A DNA stretch of 64,000 nt. Source: Pyxicephalus adspersus. Lineage: Eukaryota; Chordata; Amphibia; Anura; Pyxicephalidae. Of the stretch, positions 1 to 10,385 are shown one piece after another; positions within the stretch are counted from its first letter, which is position 1; each line of letters opens with the position of its first letter. Location of the stretch: assembly GCF_032062135.1 (NCBI RefSeq), contig NC_092860.1, forward strand, positions 68,323,699-68,387,698, written 5' to 3'. The translations under genes and the position numbers were made by a program. The notes under the pieces are model-generated. The model was not told the DNA's origin and did no database searches. It worked only from the letters and a program-made list of their open reading frames with translations.

Positions 1-110
1 TTTTCAGTTGCTGAATAGCGCGACGGCGTACGATTTCGGATCGCGAATATGAATGCGCGAGCGATCATCCGATTCTGCTTGATGAATCAGGGGCAATGTC
101 TTTGGAGTTT
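1..110 (+). repeat. Dispersed repeat C, copy 1 (partial)
   Basis: Bases about 15-110 match, in the opposite orientation, the stretch 12344-12450. Shared features are a segment reading roughly 'gaatatgaatgcgcgagcg' and a following 'tgcttgatgaatcaggg'. Both copies begin beyond 'tttcagtt'. It is a fragment of an interspersed repeat cut by the window edge; I cannot assign a class. Confidence 0.6.
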
Positions 111-1430
111 ACTATCCTATTTATCAGGGTATTAGGAAAGAACATCTCTCTAAAAACAATTATTGGATGTATTTTCTTTTTTCTAACAATAGGTTTCGGT
201 AAAACCCATCCTGGATGTTTTTGTATTGTAAATGTTTTATATTTTTTTATTTTAATTGTCTTTGTCTTTGAATAAAATGTAACCATTTTTAGTGTGGTGG
301 CTACATTGAATGGTAAAATATTCACCTGTCAGAGGTGTTTAGGAGATAAAATTTCTACCTTAATTAATGGTGCTTTTAAAATTTACTATACAATGGTTTA
401 GGTAAATAAAGAAGAAAAATATGTAATCACCAGTAATTCAACATGGCATAAGAGGGATTTTTCTTCATGTCAGTGATACATGTCGGCCAATCAGATTTAT
501 TCTAAAAAAGTAAATACGTTTTTGCCCGTGAGTTCCTAGGTGAGAAGGAAATTGATTGCCTGGGGGTTAGAGATGGATGGATATCAGGGCTGTCCAACAC
601 TTAAGATTCCTGAAGGGTCACTTTTCACTGCACCTTTCAATTACTTTTCATAAGCTGACGTTTATTTAGTAAAAAGATAAACAATTCCTTGACATAGGTT
701 TCGGAGAATTATGCAAACCAGGTCAAAAAGATGGTTGTGTACAATGCTGGGAGCTGTATTCAAGCACCAAGGGGAAGAGGTCAGAGGAATAGCTCCAACT
801 TACCCATTTGTTCTTCGTCGAGTTTACCAGTTCTCTAATCTAGCCATTTAAACAACATTATGGTACATAGCCATGTCTGGCAATCCCAGACCTCCCTGTT
901 TTGCGTAGTAGTAAATCGTTTACTATATACTTGTCTAGCTAACTGTTAATCTAGTTCTCTCAGTAAAGTCTAAGGAAGACAGCTTGTTTTGTAGTTTTAT
1001 GTTTTACCTGACAGTAAATGGTGCGTAAACAAAATATTCAGAGTTACAGGATGACACAACAAAACATACAGAGATCAAAACTATGCTTACATACACTTGC
1101 TTTTCAACCCTTCCTATTGTGTAAACACTGACAATGAATACAAAGGGACACACTAAAAGGTAAACATTTGTGGCCACTCTCAGTTGGTCCACAAACTCTC
1201 CACTCAAACTTAACATTACAGTCTATCAGGGAAGCAATCCTGTCTGTAAACTATAGATGGCTGTCTTGCCCTATATTGGCCATTGCTCAGTCATGTCAAA
1301 AGGTCATTTTGTTGGCCAAAACCTGTTTGTTCTTATGTTTGCCTCTAAACAATAGGACTAGCTGATACTATCTCTTCCAATTGACAAACAGTGGGCAATT
1401 GTCGTTTCTACACTACTGTTACAGAACAAT
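111..1430. other. No gene or element recognised
   Basis: AT-rich sequence. Reading frames of 60-86 codons occur but show no family motif or coding character I recognise. A short hint of repeated 'cttgtctagctaactgtta' style sequence is not enough to define an element. Confidence 0.5.
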
Positions 1431-1436
1431 AGATGT

Positions 1437-1601
1437 CTGTATATATACACTGTACACTATATTCCTATGTTTAAATACTATAGGCCATATCCCAATAGTT
1501 AGATATGTATATATTTTAGAATATATTTTCATAGTTAAGGGTATATGCCATATTCCCAATAGTTAGGTATAAACGGTATAGGTTTTATTTTCAGTAGCTA
1601 A
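1437..1601 (+). repeat. Dispersed repeat A, copy 1
   Basis: This stretch matches 5981-6144 in the same orientation across its length. Shared landmarks in order are 'gtacactatattcc', 'aggccatatcccaatagtt', 'ttttagaatatatttt' and 'caatagttaggtataaa'. Copy 1 is followed by a piggyBac-like MITE inserted at its last TTAA-like site (here CTAA, 1598-1601), whereas copy 2 runs on undisturbed at that site. Confidence 0.8.
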
Positions 1602-2066
1602 GTGTCCCCTGGCATCCTCCAGTGTCCTGCCATTCTCTGGCTGCATCCTCTGGTGTGCTGACGTTTCCCAAGAGTTCCCGGTGATGTCGGTCCGTACAGC
1701 TAGGGGCATGGCGGGAATTTCAAACTATTTTGTATTGCATTCAATACAAAATAAATGTATTGAATGCAATACACTGAGTTTACAGTATATGTCTAAAAGC
1801 AGTACATTGTCTTTCATGAAAATTTATTCTACAGTAAAACATAATAGTATGAGTATAATAAAGTTTGAAACACAAAATCATGTCAATGTTTAATAATAAA
1901 TTTATTATTACATTTTATTTTATTTTTTTATTTAATATTTTGACATGATTTTGTGTTTCAAACTTTAATATAGGTATACTACTATATTATACTGTAAAAT
2001 AAATTTTCATAAAAGACAATGTACGTCTTTTAGACAAATCCGGACAGAGATGAACCGTTCAGGAGG
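1602..2066. mobile_element. piggyBac-like MITE with long internal palindrome (member 1)
   Basis: The element lies between CTAA (1598-1601) and TTAA (2067-2070). Its right end, 'aaccgttcaggagg', is the terminal motif shared by three other elements here (3514-3851, 37154-38504, 44262-44640). Inside are a perfect 16-bp inverted repeat (1732-1747 with 1757-1772) and a larger imperfect hairpin from 1791 to 2035 centred on the 20-bp perfect palindrome 1891-1910. The unoccupied site is visible in repeat A copy 2 at about 6140. TTAA targets are characteristic of piggyBac elements; there is no coding sequence, so this is non-autonomous. Confidence 0.7.
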
Positions 2067-2149
2067 TTAAGCATTAAAGTATCCATGTTGCCTCAGATGC
2101 TCAATTTAAATAGTCCCCGTGGGCATATGTGCAGGAATTATTTGATCAG

Positions 2150-2800
2150 CAAAGACTTGTAAAAAGAGTAAGCAACTAAAAAGCCTAGCAATAGCAGGTA
2201 TGTATGCAGCCTGCAAGGCTAACAAAGACCACCAAAAAGCTAAATTGGAAAAACAGTTACAGAACTCTGAAAGGCAAATGCTAGGAAAAGAAAATTAGAA
2301 CAGACTTTAAAAAAAACAAATACAGACCTTATCTGCATCAATTGATTCAATCAAAGTCTCTCATGAAAAACAAGTTAAAAACTATACCTCTGATCAAGAT
2401 GAAGCAGTTAAATACAAAGGTTTATTAAGAAAAACTGAGATTGAGCATGATACCCTTATTAGGGTGTACAAAGTGATCCAAGATCAGCTCTTGAAAACAA
2501 AAATTGGTAAAATTTTTAACCACACCCCATTGCAAACAGAGAGTCACAGCTGATGCAAACAACTTCTGTTCTTAAAGGACAGGCAGCCATTGCCAACAGA
2601 CTAGGCCAAGATTGAGTCACTGCACCAGCTTGTGCATATGATGTATCCATGAGTAATGCTGATGCCGTTGTCAGGAGCAACCAGCAGTTTGAAAGAGAAA
2701 AAGGTTTTATCTGGAGTAGAATCAGTTTGCTGATATAATAGAAGGTCTGTCTGTTTCTTCAGGCAAAAAGAGAGTTGTCCAGACCCATATGCAAATAAAA
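2150..2800 (+). pseudogene. Degenerate coiled-coil-like reading frame, unknown
   Basis: Reading the plus strand with several frame changes and stops gives a Lys/Gln/Glu/Ser-rich protein with heptad-like spacing, for example 'KTEIEHDTLIRVYKVIQDQL' near 2420-2480. The composition resembles a coiled-coil segment such as those in retroelement Gag or LINE ORF1 proteins, but no diagnostic zinc knuckle or enzyme domain is visible. I cannot identify it. It could also be a fortuitous lysine-rich AT-biased frame. Confidence 0.3.
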
Positions 2801-2846
2801 AGGATTGTGTATATTAGTAGGACAGTGGCCTAATTAAATTTTTGGT

Positions 2847-2862
2847 GGGGGGGGGGGGGGGG
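2847..2862 (+). repeat. Poly(G) tract, 16 bp
   Basis: An uninterrupted run of 16 G residues. It lies just upstream of a 100-codon open frame (2842-3144) that matches nothing I know. Tract length is likely to be polymorphic or subject to sequencing error. Confidence 0.9.
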
Positions 2863-3509
2863 CTCAGATCCTTGGTTAAACCACTCTGGTGTCCTGTGAA
2901 TAACCATCAAAGGCTTGTGACATTCGAGGTTCTCAGCCTAAAACTATCAGTGGTAAAGAAATGTTTCAATGTCTTTTGCGCACTGAAAAGAGGAAAAACC
3001 AACATCAATATAAAACATACTGATGTGATACTGAGGTGTATTCAGCACGTTGGGGGGCCCATCCCCATAAGCACAGGCCATAGGTCTCTGTCAAAAATAC
3101 AAAGGCAGAAAACAATTCTTTATAGGCTGAGAATGACCTGCTGAAAACTTAATTATAGTGTTAATTAGTGTTTTAGAAGAGTTACAAGCTTTCAAAAGAG
3201 AGTACATGGAAAGTATGAATTGTAGAGGGTCAAGATGAAGTTACCAGGCTGTTGTGAACCTGCCACAGAAAGTAGTAAAATGTTATTATTATTTTTAAAA
3301 GTTTTGTATTTTAGGAAAATGCAAAGCAATGGTAGAATCTTGATATGATCCAGGCTGGTAAATCGATTTAGCCAAGAGGACCCTAAAATACACAGTACCT
3401 TGGTTTGCTTAATCTTATATGTACAGCACTGTGTAATATGTTGATGCTATATCAATAAAGTTTATTAAAAAATATTTATATTTTATTTAATTTTAATTTT
3501 TTGTGTGGT
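2863..3509. other. No gene recognised
   Basis: Contains an open frame to 3144 without a recognisable domain, then AT-rich sequence ending in 'aataaagttt' near 3455, which could be a retroelement polyadenylation signal. No further assignment is supported. Confidence 0.4.
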
Positions 3510-3513
3510 TTAA

Positions 3514-3851
3514 CCTCCCTAGAGGTTTAATTCCGTCCAAATTTCCATACCAAAAGCCGTACAATTTTTTGCATGGAAATTTATTAGGCTTTTCTTAGGT
3601 ATAACTCACCAATATCTAATAAATAAATTTAATATTAAACTTTAAATAACAAAACACAAAAATTTAAAAAAATTTTTAAACATGTAATGTAACTGTACAG
3701 TAGCATAAATACTACATATATAATATAAATATATATATATTATATGAAAAATTCTTTATATCGGACTCAATACAGCTATTTTGTACTGATTGTACTGATT
3801 TTTGCCTGGAAAATCCACCCCGAGTCACACTCAGGAATACCACTAGGGGGC
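3514..3851 (-). mobile_element. piggyBac-like MITE (member 2)
   Basis: 338 bp bounded by TTAA at 3510-3513 and TTAA at 3852-3855. The left end reads 'cctccctagaggttt'; the right end contains 'gagtcacactcaggaata', the reverse complement of the left end of the element at 44262-44640, so the two are in opposite orientation. The interior is AT-rich with a TA-repeat near 3716-3745 and no coding sequence. Confidence 0.75.
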
Positions 3852-4490
3852 TTAAGGAAAAGTCTCTAAGTGTGTAATTGCAGTCGGGCTGGAAAACAAT
3901 TTAAAAATGTTTTTTTTTCTGTAGCTGTATCTTTTTGCTATCCTTTCCTTTTGAGCCTGACTTGCACTTTGATAATTAAGTGATTAACACACAAATCACT
4001 AGCCTATGAGAGAAACTGGCTTTAGTGAATGTCCATTTAACAGGGGAGGTATATCTTTCCCAGAATTTCTATTTTAAAACAGAGTTTGTTTTCAAAAGGT
4101 ATATGTATTTTATTTTTCGGGTAGAAATGCAGTTTTAATGCTCCCTATAAAAGGGTAAATGTGTTAAGAAAGAAATTTGGTTAAGGCAGTATTTAATCTG
4201 TGTTATTTTTTGTTTTTCTGTGTGCTGTTTTCAGATTTTTGCTTTTTTTTTTTTTTACCTTACTTTTTTTGTCAGATTGTCTCTGACAAAAGCACAGAGT
4301 TCTATCTTTTGTCTGATGTCTAATCCATGTTCGTTTGTCTGTGAGTTACTTAAAGGGGAGGTGCACTTGATATTATTTTTCCTCACTTTGAGGAAATCCC
4401 CTCACTTTGACTTTGTTCACACCTGATATTGATAATATTCTAAGAACATCCCCTTACACACGCACATATATATACACATATATATATATA
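3852..4490. other. No gene recognised
   Basis: AT-rich sequence with T-runs and a small TA microsatellite at about 4463-4490. No coding or element signature seen. Confidence 0.5.
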
Positions 4491-4491
4491 C

Positions 4492-4764
4492 CGTGTTTCC
4501 CCGAAAGTAAGACCTACCCCGAAAATAAGACCTAGCACTTTTCCCCCCAACCTGCCCTAATATAAGACCTACCCCGAAAATAAGACCTAGTAGAAAAATA
4601 AAAAAATAAAAAAAAAATAAAAGCAAACATAAATTAAAACAGTACTCACCGAGCGGGAGACAGCGGGTGTACACACAGCGGGCTAACACACAGCCGCACA
4701 AGCCGATGCTTTCCTTGTAGTTCCGGCTCCTGTCACAGGCGGAGTGATATTACATGCACTTCGC
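4492..4764 (+). mobile_element. Tc1/mariner-type MITE, truncated by gap
   Basis: Starts after a TA-repeat with 'ccgtgtttccccgaaa', then carries two copies of 'cctaccccgaaaataagacc'-like sequence (about 4512-4530 and 4567-4590). This terminus is the common vertebrate 'GTGTTTCCCCGAAAATAAGAC' mariner-related repeat, which inserts at TA. The right end is lost in the assembly gap. Confidence 0.6.
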
Positions 4765-5240
4765 NNNNNNNNNNNNNNNNNNNNNNNNNNNNNNNNNNNN
4801 NNNNNNNNNNNNNNNNNNNNNNNNNNNNNNNNNNNNNNNNNNNNNNNNNNNNNNNNNNNNNNNNNNNNNNNNNNNNNNNNNNNNNNNNNNNNNNNNNNNN
4901 NNNNNNNNNNNNNNNNNNNNNNNNNNNNNNNNNNNNNNNNNNNNNNNNNNNNNNNNNNNNNNNNNNNNNNNNNNNNNNNNNNNNNNNNNNNNNNNNNNNN
5001 NNNNNNNNNNNNNNNNNNNNNNNNNNNNNNNNNNNNNNNNNNNNNNNNNNNNNNNNNNNNNNNNNNNNNNNNNNNNNNNNNNNNNNNNNNNNNNNNNNNN
5101 NNNNNNNNNNNNNNNNNNNNNNNNNNNNNNNNNNNNNNNNNNNNNNNNNNNNNNNNNNNNNNNNNNNNNNNNNNNNNNNNNNNNNNNNNNNNNNNNNNNN
5201 NNNNNNNNNNNNNNNNNNNNNNNNNNNNNNNNNNNNNNNN
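4765..5240. other. Assembly gap (476 N)
   Basis: Run of N. The left edge lies inside a mariner-type repeat, which may be why assembly failed. Open frames spanning the gap are artefacts. Confidence 0.99.
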
Positions 5241-5640
5241 TATATATAATTATCAAATTAATACATCCTACAAGTCTCAACAGTATGTCTTTGTATATTT
5301 TATCATTTAAAACAAAGATCCTGAGGACTCAAAGTATTATTGAAATAGATTTTTAATCTAAAATTTAAAATGCACAATATGCCTGACAAATGCTTCTTCT
5401 CCTTGGAGTTGGATGTGCTTATTGAATGCATGTGACCCAAAGGAGTCCAAGGCCTACCAACCTTCAGCTGCAAAAGTCTGCAATTAAGAGAAAATGTCAT
5501 AAAAGGAGTTATTATGCTTTTTATGGACTTTTTTGATAGACTGTTAAATCCTATAAATCTGTAAAATTTTACTTTTCCAATACAATTAGGAAAATGATGG
5601 ACTGTTAAAAAGAGCACAATAGACTAACGAGAATTGCATA
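5241..5640. other. No gene recognised
   Basis: AT-rich sequence with a minus-strand open frame of 104 codons that lacks recognisable motifs and looks fortuitous. Confidence 0.5.
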
Positions 5641-5650
5641 ATTGTAACGC

Positions 5651-5980
5651 TTCCTGGCCGATCCGGCCTAATGCCCGCTGGCAACACGGGTTGCTGGCGG
5701 ATCGGCCAGGGGGCATTAGGAGCTACCAGAGCCGCTGAAGCTCCGGTGCCGCCCCCTTTTCAGTTGCCTCCCTATTTACCTCGGCCGGCGTTGATACTTC
5801 TGCGCCGGGAAAGCTCCCTGAAGGTAAATCCCTCTCCTCCGCAATGCATATGGTGAAGAGGGATTTCACTTCAGGGGGCGTTCCCTGGTGGTGAGTGGAG
5901 CCATTAGGGCGGGTCCGGCCTAGTGTGCTCCTGCCCACCCCATAAAAGGCCTGGTGGCTATACAACTTTGCCGACCCCTG
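5651..5980. mobile_element. GC-rich hAT-like MITE
   Basis: This GC-rich island in AT-rich DNA ends at 5980 with 'actttgccgacccctg', the reverse complement of the hAT-type terminus CAGGGGTCGGCAAAG. Its left part folds on itself: the 12-bp arms 5653-5664 and 5699-5710 are perfect reverse complements. The left boundary is uncertain. It abuts repeat A copy 2 exactly. Confidence 0.55.
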
Positions 5981-6144
5981 TTGTACACTATATTCCCATA
6001 GTTCTATATATATTCTACAGGCCATATCCCAATAGTTAGATAAGTAAATATTTTAGAATATATTTCTAGTTAGGTTTATAAAATATATGTCATATTCTCA
6101 ATAGTTAGGTATAAATTTTACAGGTTTTATTCTCAATAGTTAAG
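5981..6144 (+). repeat. Dispersed repeat A, copy 2
   Basis: Direct-orientation match to 1437-1601. At its right end the sequence reads 'caatagttaagtat', preserving the empty TTAA target that is occupied by a piggyBac-like MITE in copy 1. Confidence 0.8.
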
Positions 6145-7139
6145 TATATTTAAACATATTCATTAAGTATTCATATGTATATGTATTAAGTATTCACTAA
6201 ATGCATCAAAGTATGAGTGTTTGTATTTAGGACATACCTAATTTCTAATAGAATATCTAAGGAATATTAAACAACTTCGACATATGAATAACATAGATAG
6301 AATGAGATGATAGCCCCCTCCCAACCTCTGCTAACACCTAAGTTATATGGCCCTTCAGCTCCAGTCTTTCTTGGTGGTTTATAAGTTTCAGTAAACTATT
6401 TGAGTTTAAATTAACGAAGCCCAAACAAGCAGAATGTGCCAGCCAATAGATGTCCTACAAATTACATCAATTAGCCAAATTTCCAATGAGTACAAACAAA
6501 TGTATTTGGTTAGCTAACCAGATAACGGAACTTTGAAGGTCAAATCAGCAAATTCTTTAAACACCATTTAAAAAATCTAGAACTCACTTTATTACAAATG
6601 ACTTATTTACAAATCTCCAAGGAGTCCTAATGGGAATCAACTGCAAAAGACTGGGAGCAAGAAAAAGCAAGCAGGAGGAAGCCTGCAGAGCATGAAATAG
6701 CATGGAAGCAAGGATGAAGTTAGCAAGAAGTAGTTAGATGGAAGAAAGCTAGTTTAAGCATAGACAGATAAAAACAAGTTATGTAAGTTGAGTAGTTAGG
6801 GAAATAGGAAGAGAGTATACCTCTCCTGGGGTACCCTATAACATCATAAACAGGTACCTATACCCTATTCCTTAATGTATTTGTATTTTGTTATTTATAT
6901 GTCTATGGTATTATTGTTAAATATGTTAAAAGGAAAGGTAATAGGTAAATCTTCCATCATATAACAATTGTTGAGTTCTAGTTTTTTTGCCAACCCCCTT
7001 ATGATCAAGATTAGTACAAAAAGGAAAGGACAGTATACAGAGGGTTTTTTGGGTAAATACATTATTAAAATACAATATTACAATACTAAATTACAAATTA
7101 CTAAATTACAAATTAAAATACAATACAAAATTACAAATA
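6145..7139. other. No gene recognised
   Basis: AT-rich sequence. The stretch 7060-7140 is low-complexity, made of repeated 'acaaattac' and 'aaattacaa' words. Nothing coding is seen. Confidence 0.5.
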
Positions 7140-8070
7140 CAATACTAATATTATACCATATTATGTTGTAATTTGTGTTGTAGTATAATATATATTGTTA
7201 TTGGTATTATGTAAGTGTTATTGGTGTATATTTGTCACTGACAGTTTGTGTAAAAAAATTGAAAAACATTGTGTTTAACTAAATTGCAATAAAAAAGTGA
7301 TTAAAAAATTAAACTTTTGCTGTATTATGGGTAGCTTAAGACAGTAAGGATCATACAGAGATTGTCCTGTTAACATTTTAATTGTAGTGGTAGGCACAAT
7401 AAAGACTATATCCTTACAAAAGTGTGGCAAATATAAGTAAAAATATAACATTACACTTGCTTACACTTAAGATTTCATAAAGCTTACTGGAGCTGGATTT
7501 TGATATGTCAAAAATTTGTTCAGATTTAGTCTAAAGGGAGAAGAGGGCATAGTAACATTAAGGTATTTCTATTTTTTGTGGTTTATAAAGTGTATAAGAG
7601 AAAAAAAAGAAAGGTCCTTACCCAGAAAGATGGAGGAAATCTTTGCACTTGAGTACTTTCAATGTGGTAGGTAAGGAAAGATGATCAACAGTTCTCTATA
7701 GGCTGGAGAGACTGGATCTACTGTAAGAGGCTGTAGGCTGGAGAGACTAGATCCACAGTCTCAGCACTGTTTTTTGCCAAATTATAGGCTGGGGATAGCA
7801 TGCACGTGGTGCTAGTGGTGTGCTGCACCACATGGTGTTAACATAAAATGTCATCAGGGTCCTCCCCTTATCAAACAATTATCGGCTTACTGCTACCTCC
7901 AATACATTGTTATCAGCTGGCTACAGGGGGAGGAGATTGAGATGAAGAACCCTCGGTTATAAGGGAAAAAGAATATAGACATAAGTGCCTGTAGTCTCTG
8001 TCATATTGAACCAATGCAAGTCACAGGTAAAGCAGGGGATAAATAGAGGAACCAAAGAATACAAAATATA
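7140..8070 (+). repeat. Long dispersed repeat B, copy 1
   Basis: About 930 bp that matches 14780-16580 in inverted orientation. Matching blocks include 'gttgtaatttgtgttg' (7164), 'tgtcactgac' (7232), 'taggcacaataaag' (7392), 'tctaaagggag' (7541), 'aatgtggtaggtaaggaaag' (7662), 'gttaacataaaatg' (7837) and 'gtgcctgtagtctc' (7986). Copy 1 lacks the MITE and the solo LTR present in copy 2. A short tandem duplication of 'ggctggagagact' lies at about 7697-7768. No coding sequence is visible; the class is unknown. Confidence 0.75.
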
Positions 8071-8740
8071 TCAATGAGATCATTATAACCTTGTGTTATA
8101 CAATATAGCATAGCATTACAATAATAATGGTCCCTGTTTATGCAGCTGGCATCTGAGCAACGCTTTGTCCCCCGTAAGTCCCGATGGTGAGGGGGGAATA
8201 CCTCTGAAGTTGGACAAAAGAAGGGGGGTGTAGAAATTAGTTGTTCATGATACTAATGAATATTATAATCAATCTGGTATGTTGCAAAGATAATATTTGT
8301 TGTATAAAACATATAAAGGCAGAGACCATTATAGTGAAGTTTTTATGATATTCAGTAAAGAAAATCACAGTTGTACATGGTAACAAGTAACAATTATACT
8401 TAGTATTTCATTACATACCATAACAGATACCGGGTATACTTATAAATGTGTCTCTCAGAAAATAGAATTGGCTATTTATTAGTCCGAGAACTTTATAGGT
8501 AATGTTAGTAAGGGTTCAAAATAGAGCCTATATAAGGGAGTGTTAGGGTATTAGATGAAGCTATAATTTACATATGCCACATTTAATTATAGGAATGTGT
8601 CTTATTTTCAGAATATTTTATGTGCTGTCATCATATCCAGCACATGATGGAGCTTATAGATGAAGAGCTAGTTATAAGAATGGTTTAATAACTACCATGT
8701 CATTAAAACCTGGTAGTTGGGTAGCTTTTAATGTCATTAT
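8071..8740. other. No gene recognised; possible Penelope 3' flank
   Basis: Unclassified sequence downstream (in minus sense) of the Penelope-like endonuclease remnant. A short inverted pair around 'atgtgctg...cagcacat' sits at 8619-8645. It may be the element's 3' untranslated region. Confidence 0.4.
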
Positions 8741-10200
8741 CTATTTGGTTTCTATTTGTAAGACTATCCTGTCCAGATCTCCACCTCTGGGGTTTGTGGG
8801 GAGGTGTTCCAAACCAAAAGATCTTGAAACGGTTGGATTAAAATTATGCTTGGTACCAACATGAAAACAGATGTGTGTAAATACTTTGCCTGTTGTGATA
8901 GAATGTATGCGTTTTTTTAAAAGCTCACTTTTTTTTTGCCCACATAAAAGGCCCCACAAATGTAATCAAATATATAACTCCTGATGTGGAGCAATCTATG
9001 TAGTTTTTGGGTCTATGAATAAAGCTATTCGGAAGGGTAGTGGAAAGGGCCTCTTTGATCCACCCATATTGGTTGCAGTGTCCACATTTAAAAGTTCCTT
9101 GGATTAAAGTTGGAAAAAGTTTGACTTGTGGTATGTCTAAGAAATATAGACCAAATGATCTCTAAGAGAACTTGATTTACCGTAAGTGATCTTTGTTTTT
9201 TTACTAATACATTTTTTAATATTTGGGTCAGAACAATGGATATTTTGATTTTTTTCTAGAGTTTTGTTGATAAATTTATGGTGGTTATATCTTGTGATAA
9301 GTCGGGTTGTGGTTTGGGAATGTTGCTGCTCCTTGTCTTTATCCAATAATAGATCCTGTCTTTGTTGCTGTAATGCTCTTTGATGGGATCGCTTTAACGT
9401 TTTTTTTAATATCCTCGAGTAAAAGTCTTTCTTGTAGTTTCTTTGCTTCTTTTAGGAAATCTGGCACAGTTTGTTTTTAGTCTAAGGTACTGATTATAAA
9501 GGATGCTTTTGATGAGAGCTTTGAGGTGTGTGCTTGTTGCATGCAAAATTATGCTACCAGCAGTTGTTTTACTATACAGTGTACAGAGTAGTTGTGATTT
9601 TGAGGTTGTCATCAATTTTAATGTAAACGTCCAAGAAGGGTATGTGGGTAAGACTATACCCCAAAGTGAACTTTAAATTATTTTCATTTGTTTTTATACA
9701 TTCAAATAATTCCAAAAGAGATCATATGGTGACAGTCCATAATAAGATATTTTAATCTACAGTATCTATCTACTCCAAATGGGGATGTGGTGATGGTATT
9801 TTTGCATATTTGGGCTTCAGAAAAGATTTTACCAAGGTAAAGATTGGAGTAGGATGGTGCACATCTAGTGCCCATAACTAAGCCTTGGACTTGTAAGTAA
9901 ATATTATTGTCAAATGTGAATATATTTCTAGTGAGGATTTAAGTAAAAAGTGAGTTAATTAAGTTGTTTTAATCCGTAGAAGTAGGGTATACTTGCTGGA
10001 GGCACCGTGTGATCGTTCTTATGCCTTTTTCGTGTGGTATACTGCAGTAGAGAGCTTCTACATCAATAATCACAAGGACAGTTTCAGGGGGAACTAAAAG
10101 ATTGTGAGTAAATATAAGTAGGTATATCGTATCTTTGAGACATGATAGGAGTTTGGTGTCTAATGGGTGTAGGTGTATTTCCACTATTTGTCTCAAAAAA
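8741..10200 (-). pseudogene. Penelope-like retroelement: RT and GIY-YIG remnants
   Basis: Read on the minus strand, the 5' part (10196-9969) is open and carries RT-type sequence ending 'VLVIIDVEALYCSIPHEKG'. About 9900-9840 encodes 'GTRCAPSYSNLYLG', a further RT block. After several frameshifts, 8959-8741 encodes the C-terminal endonuclease: 'CGAFYVGK' in one frame resembles the GIY-YIG motif, followed in another by 'FGLEHLPTNPRGGDLDRI', matching the usual conserved 'PRGGD' block. Order RT then GIY-YIG is diagnostic of Penelope-like elements, which reverse-transcribe their RNA using this endonuclease. The copy is 5' truncated near 10200 and inactive. Confidence 0.85.
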
Positions 10201-10289
10201 TAAAAAATTCATATTACGTCAAGAACAGCATGGGTACCAGTAAGTACTTTAGAATAGTAATACCTCATAGATCCTACGTGGCCAGTAAT

Positions 10290-10385
10290 ATTCCAGGTTA
10301 CTGTACACATATGTTACATTGTGTTACAGTACCACATATTTAAATTCCAGGTTACTGCACACATATGTTACATTGCGTACAGTTA
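10290..10385 (+). repeat. 54-bp tandem duplication
   Basis: 'attccaggttactg' starts at 10290 and again at 10344, followed in both by 'cacacatatgttacatt'-like sequence. This gives a period of 54 bp and almost two copies. It sits directly against the terminus of the transposon copy that begins near 10384. Confidence 0.75.

Noticed and set aside
4744..5356. Long open frames across 4744-5356 on both strands
   Set aside because: They consist almost wholly of the N gap.
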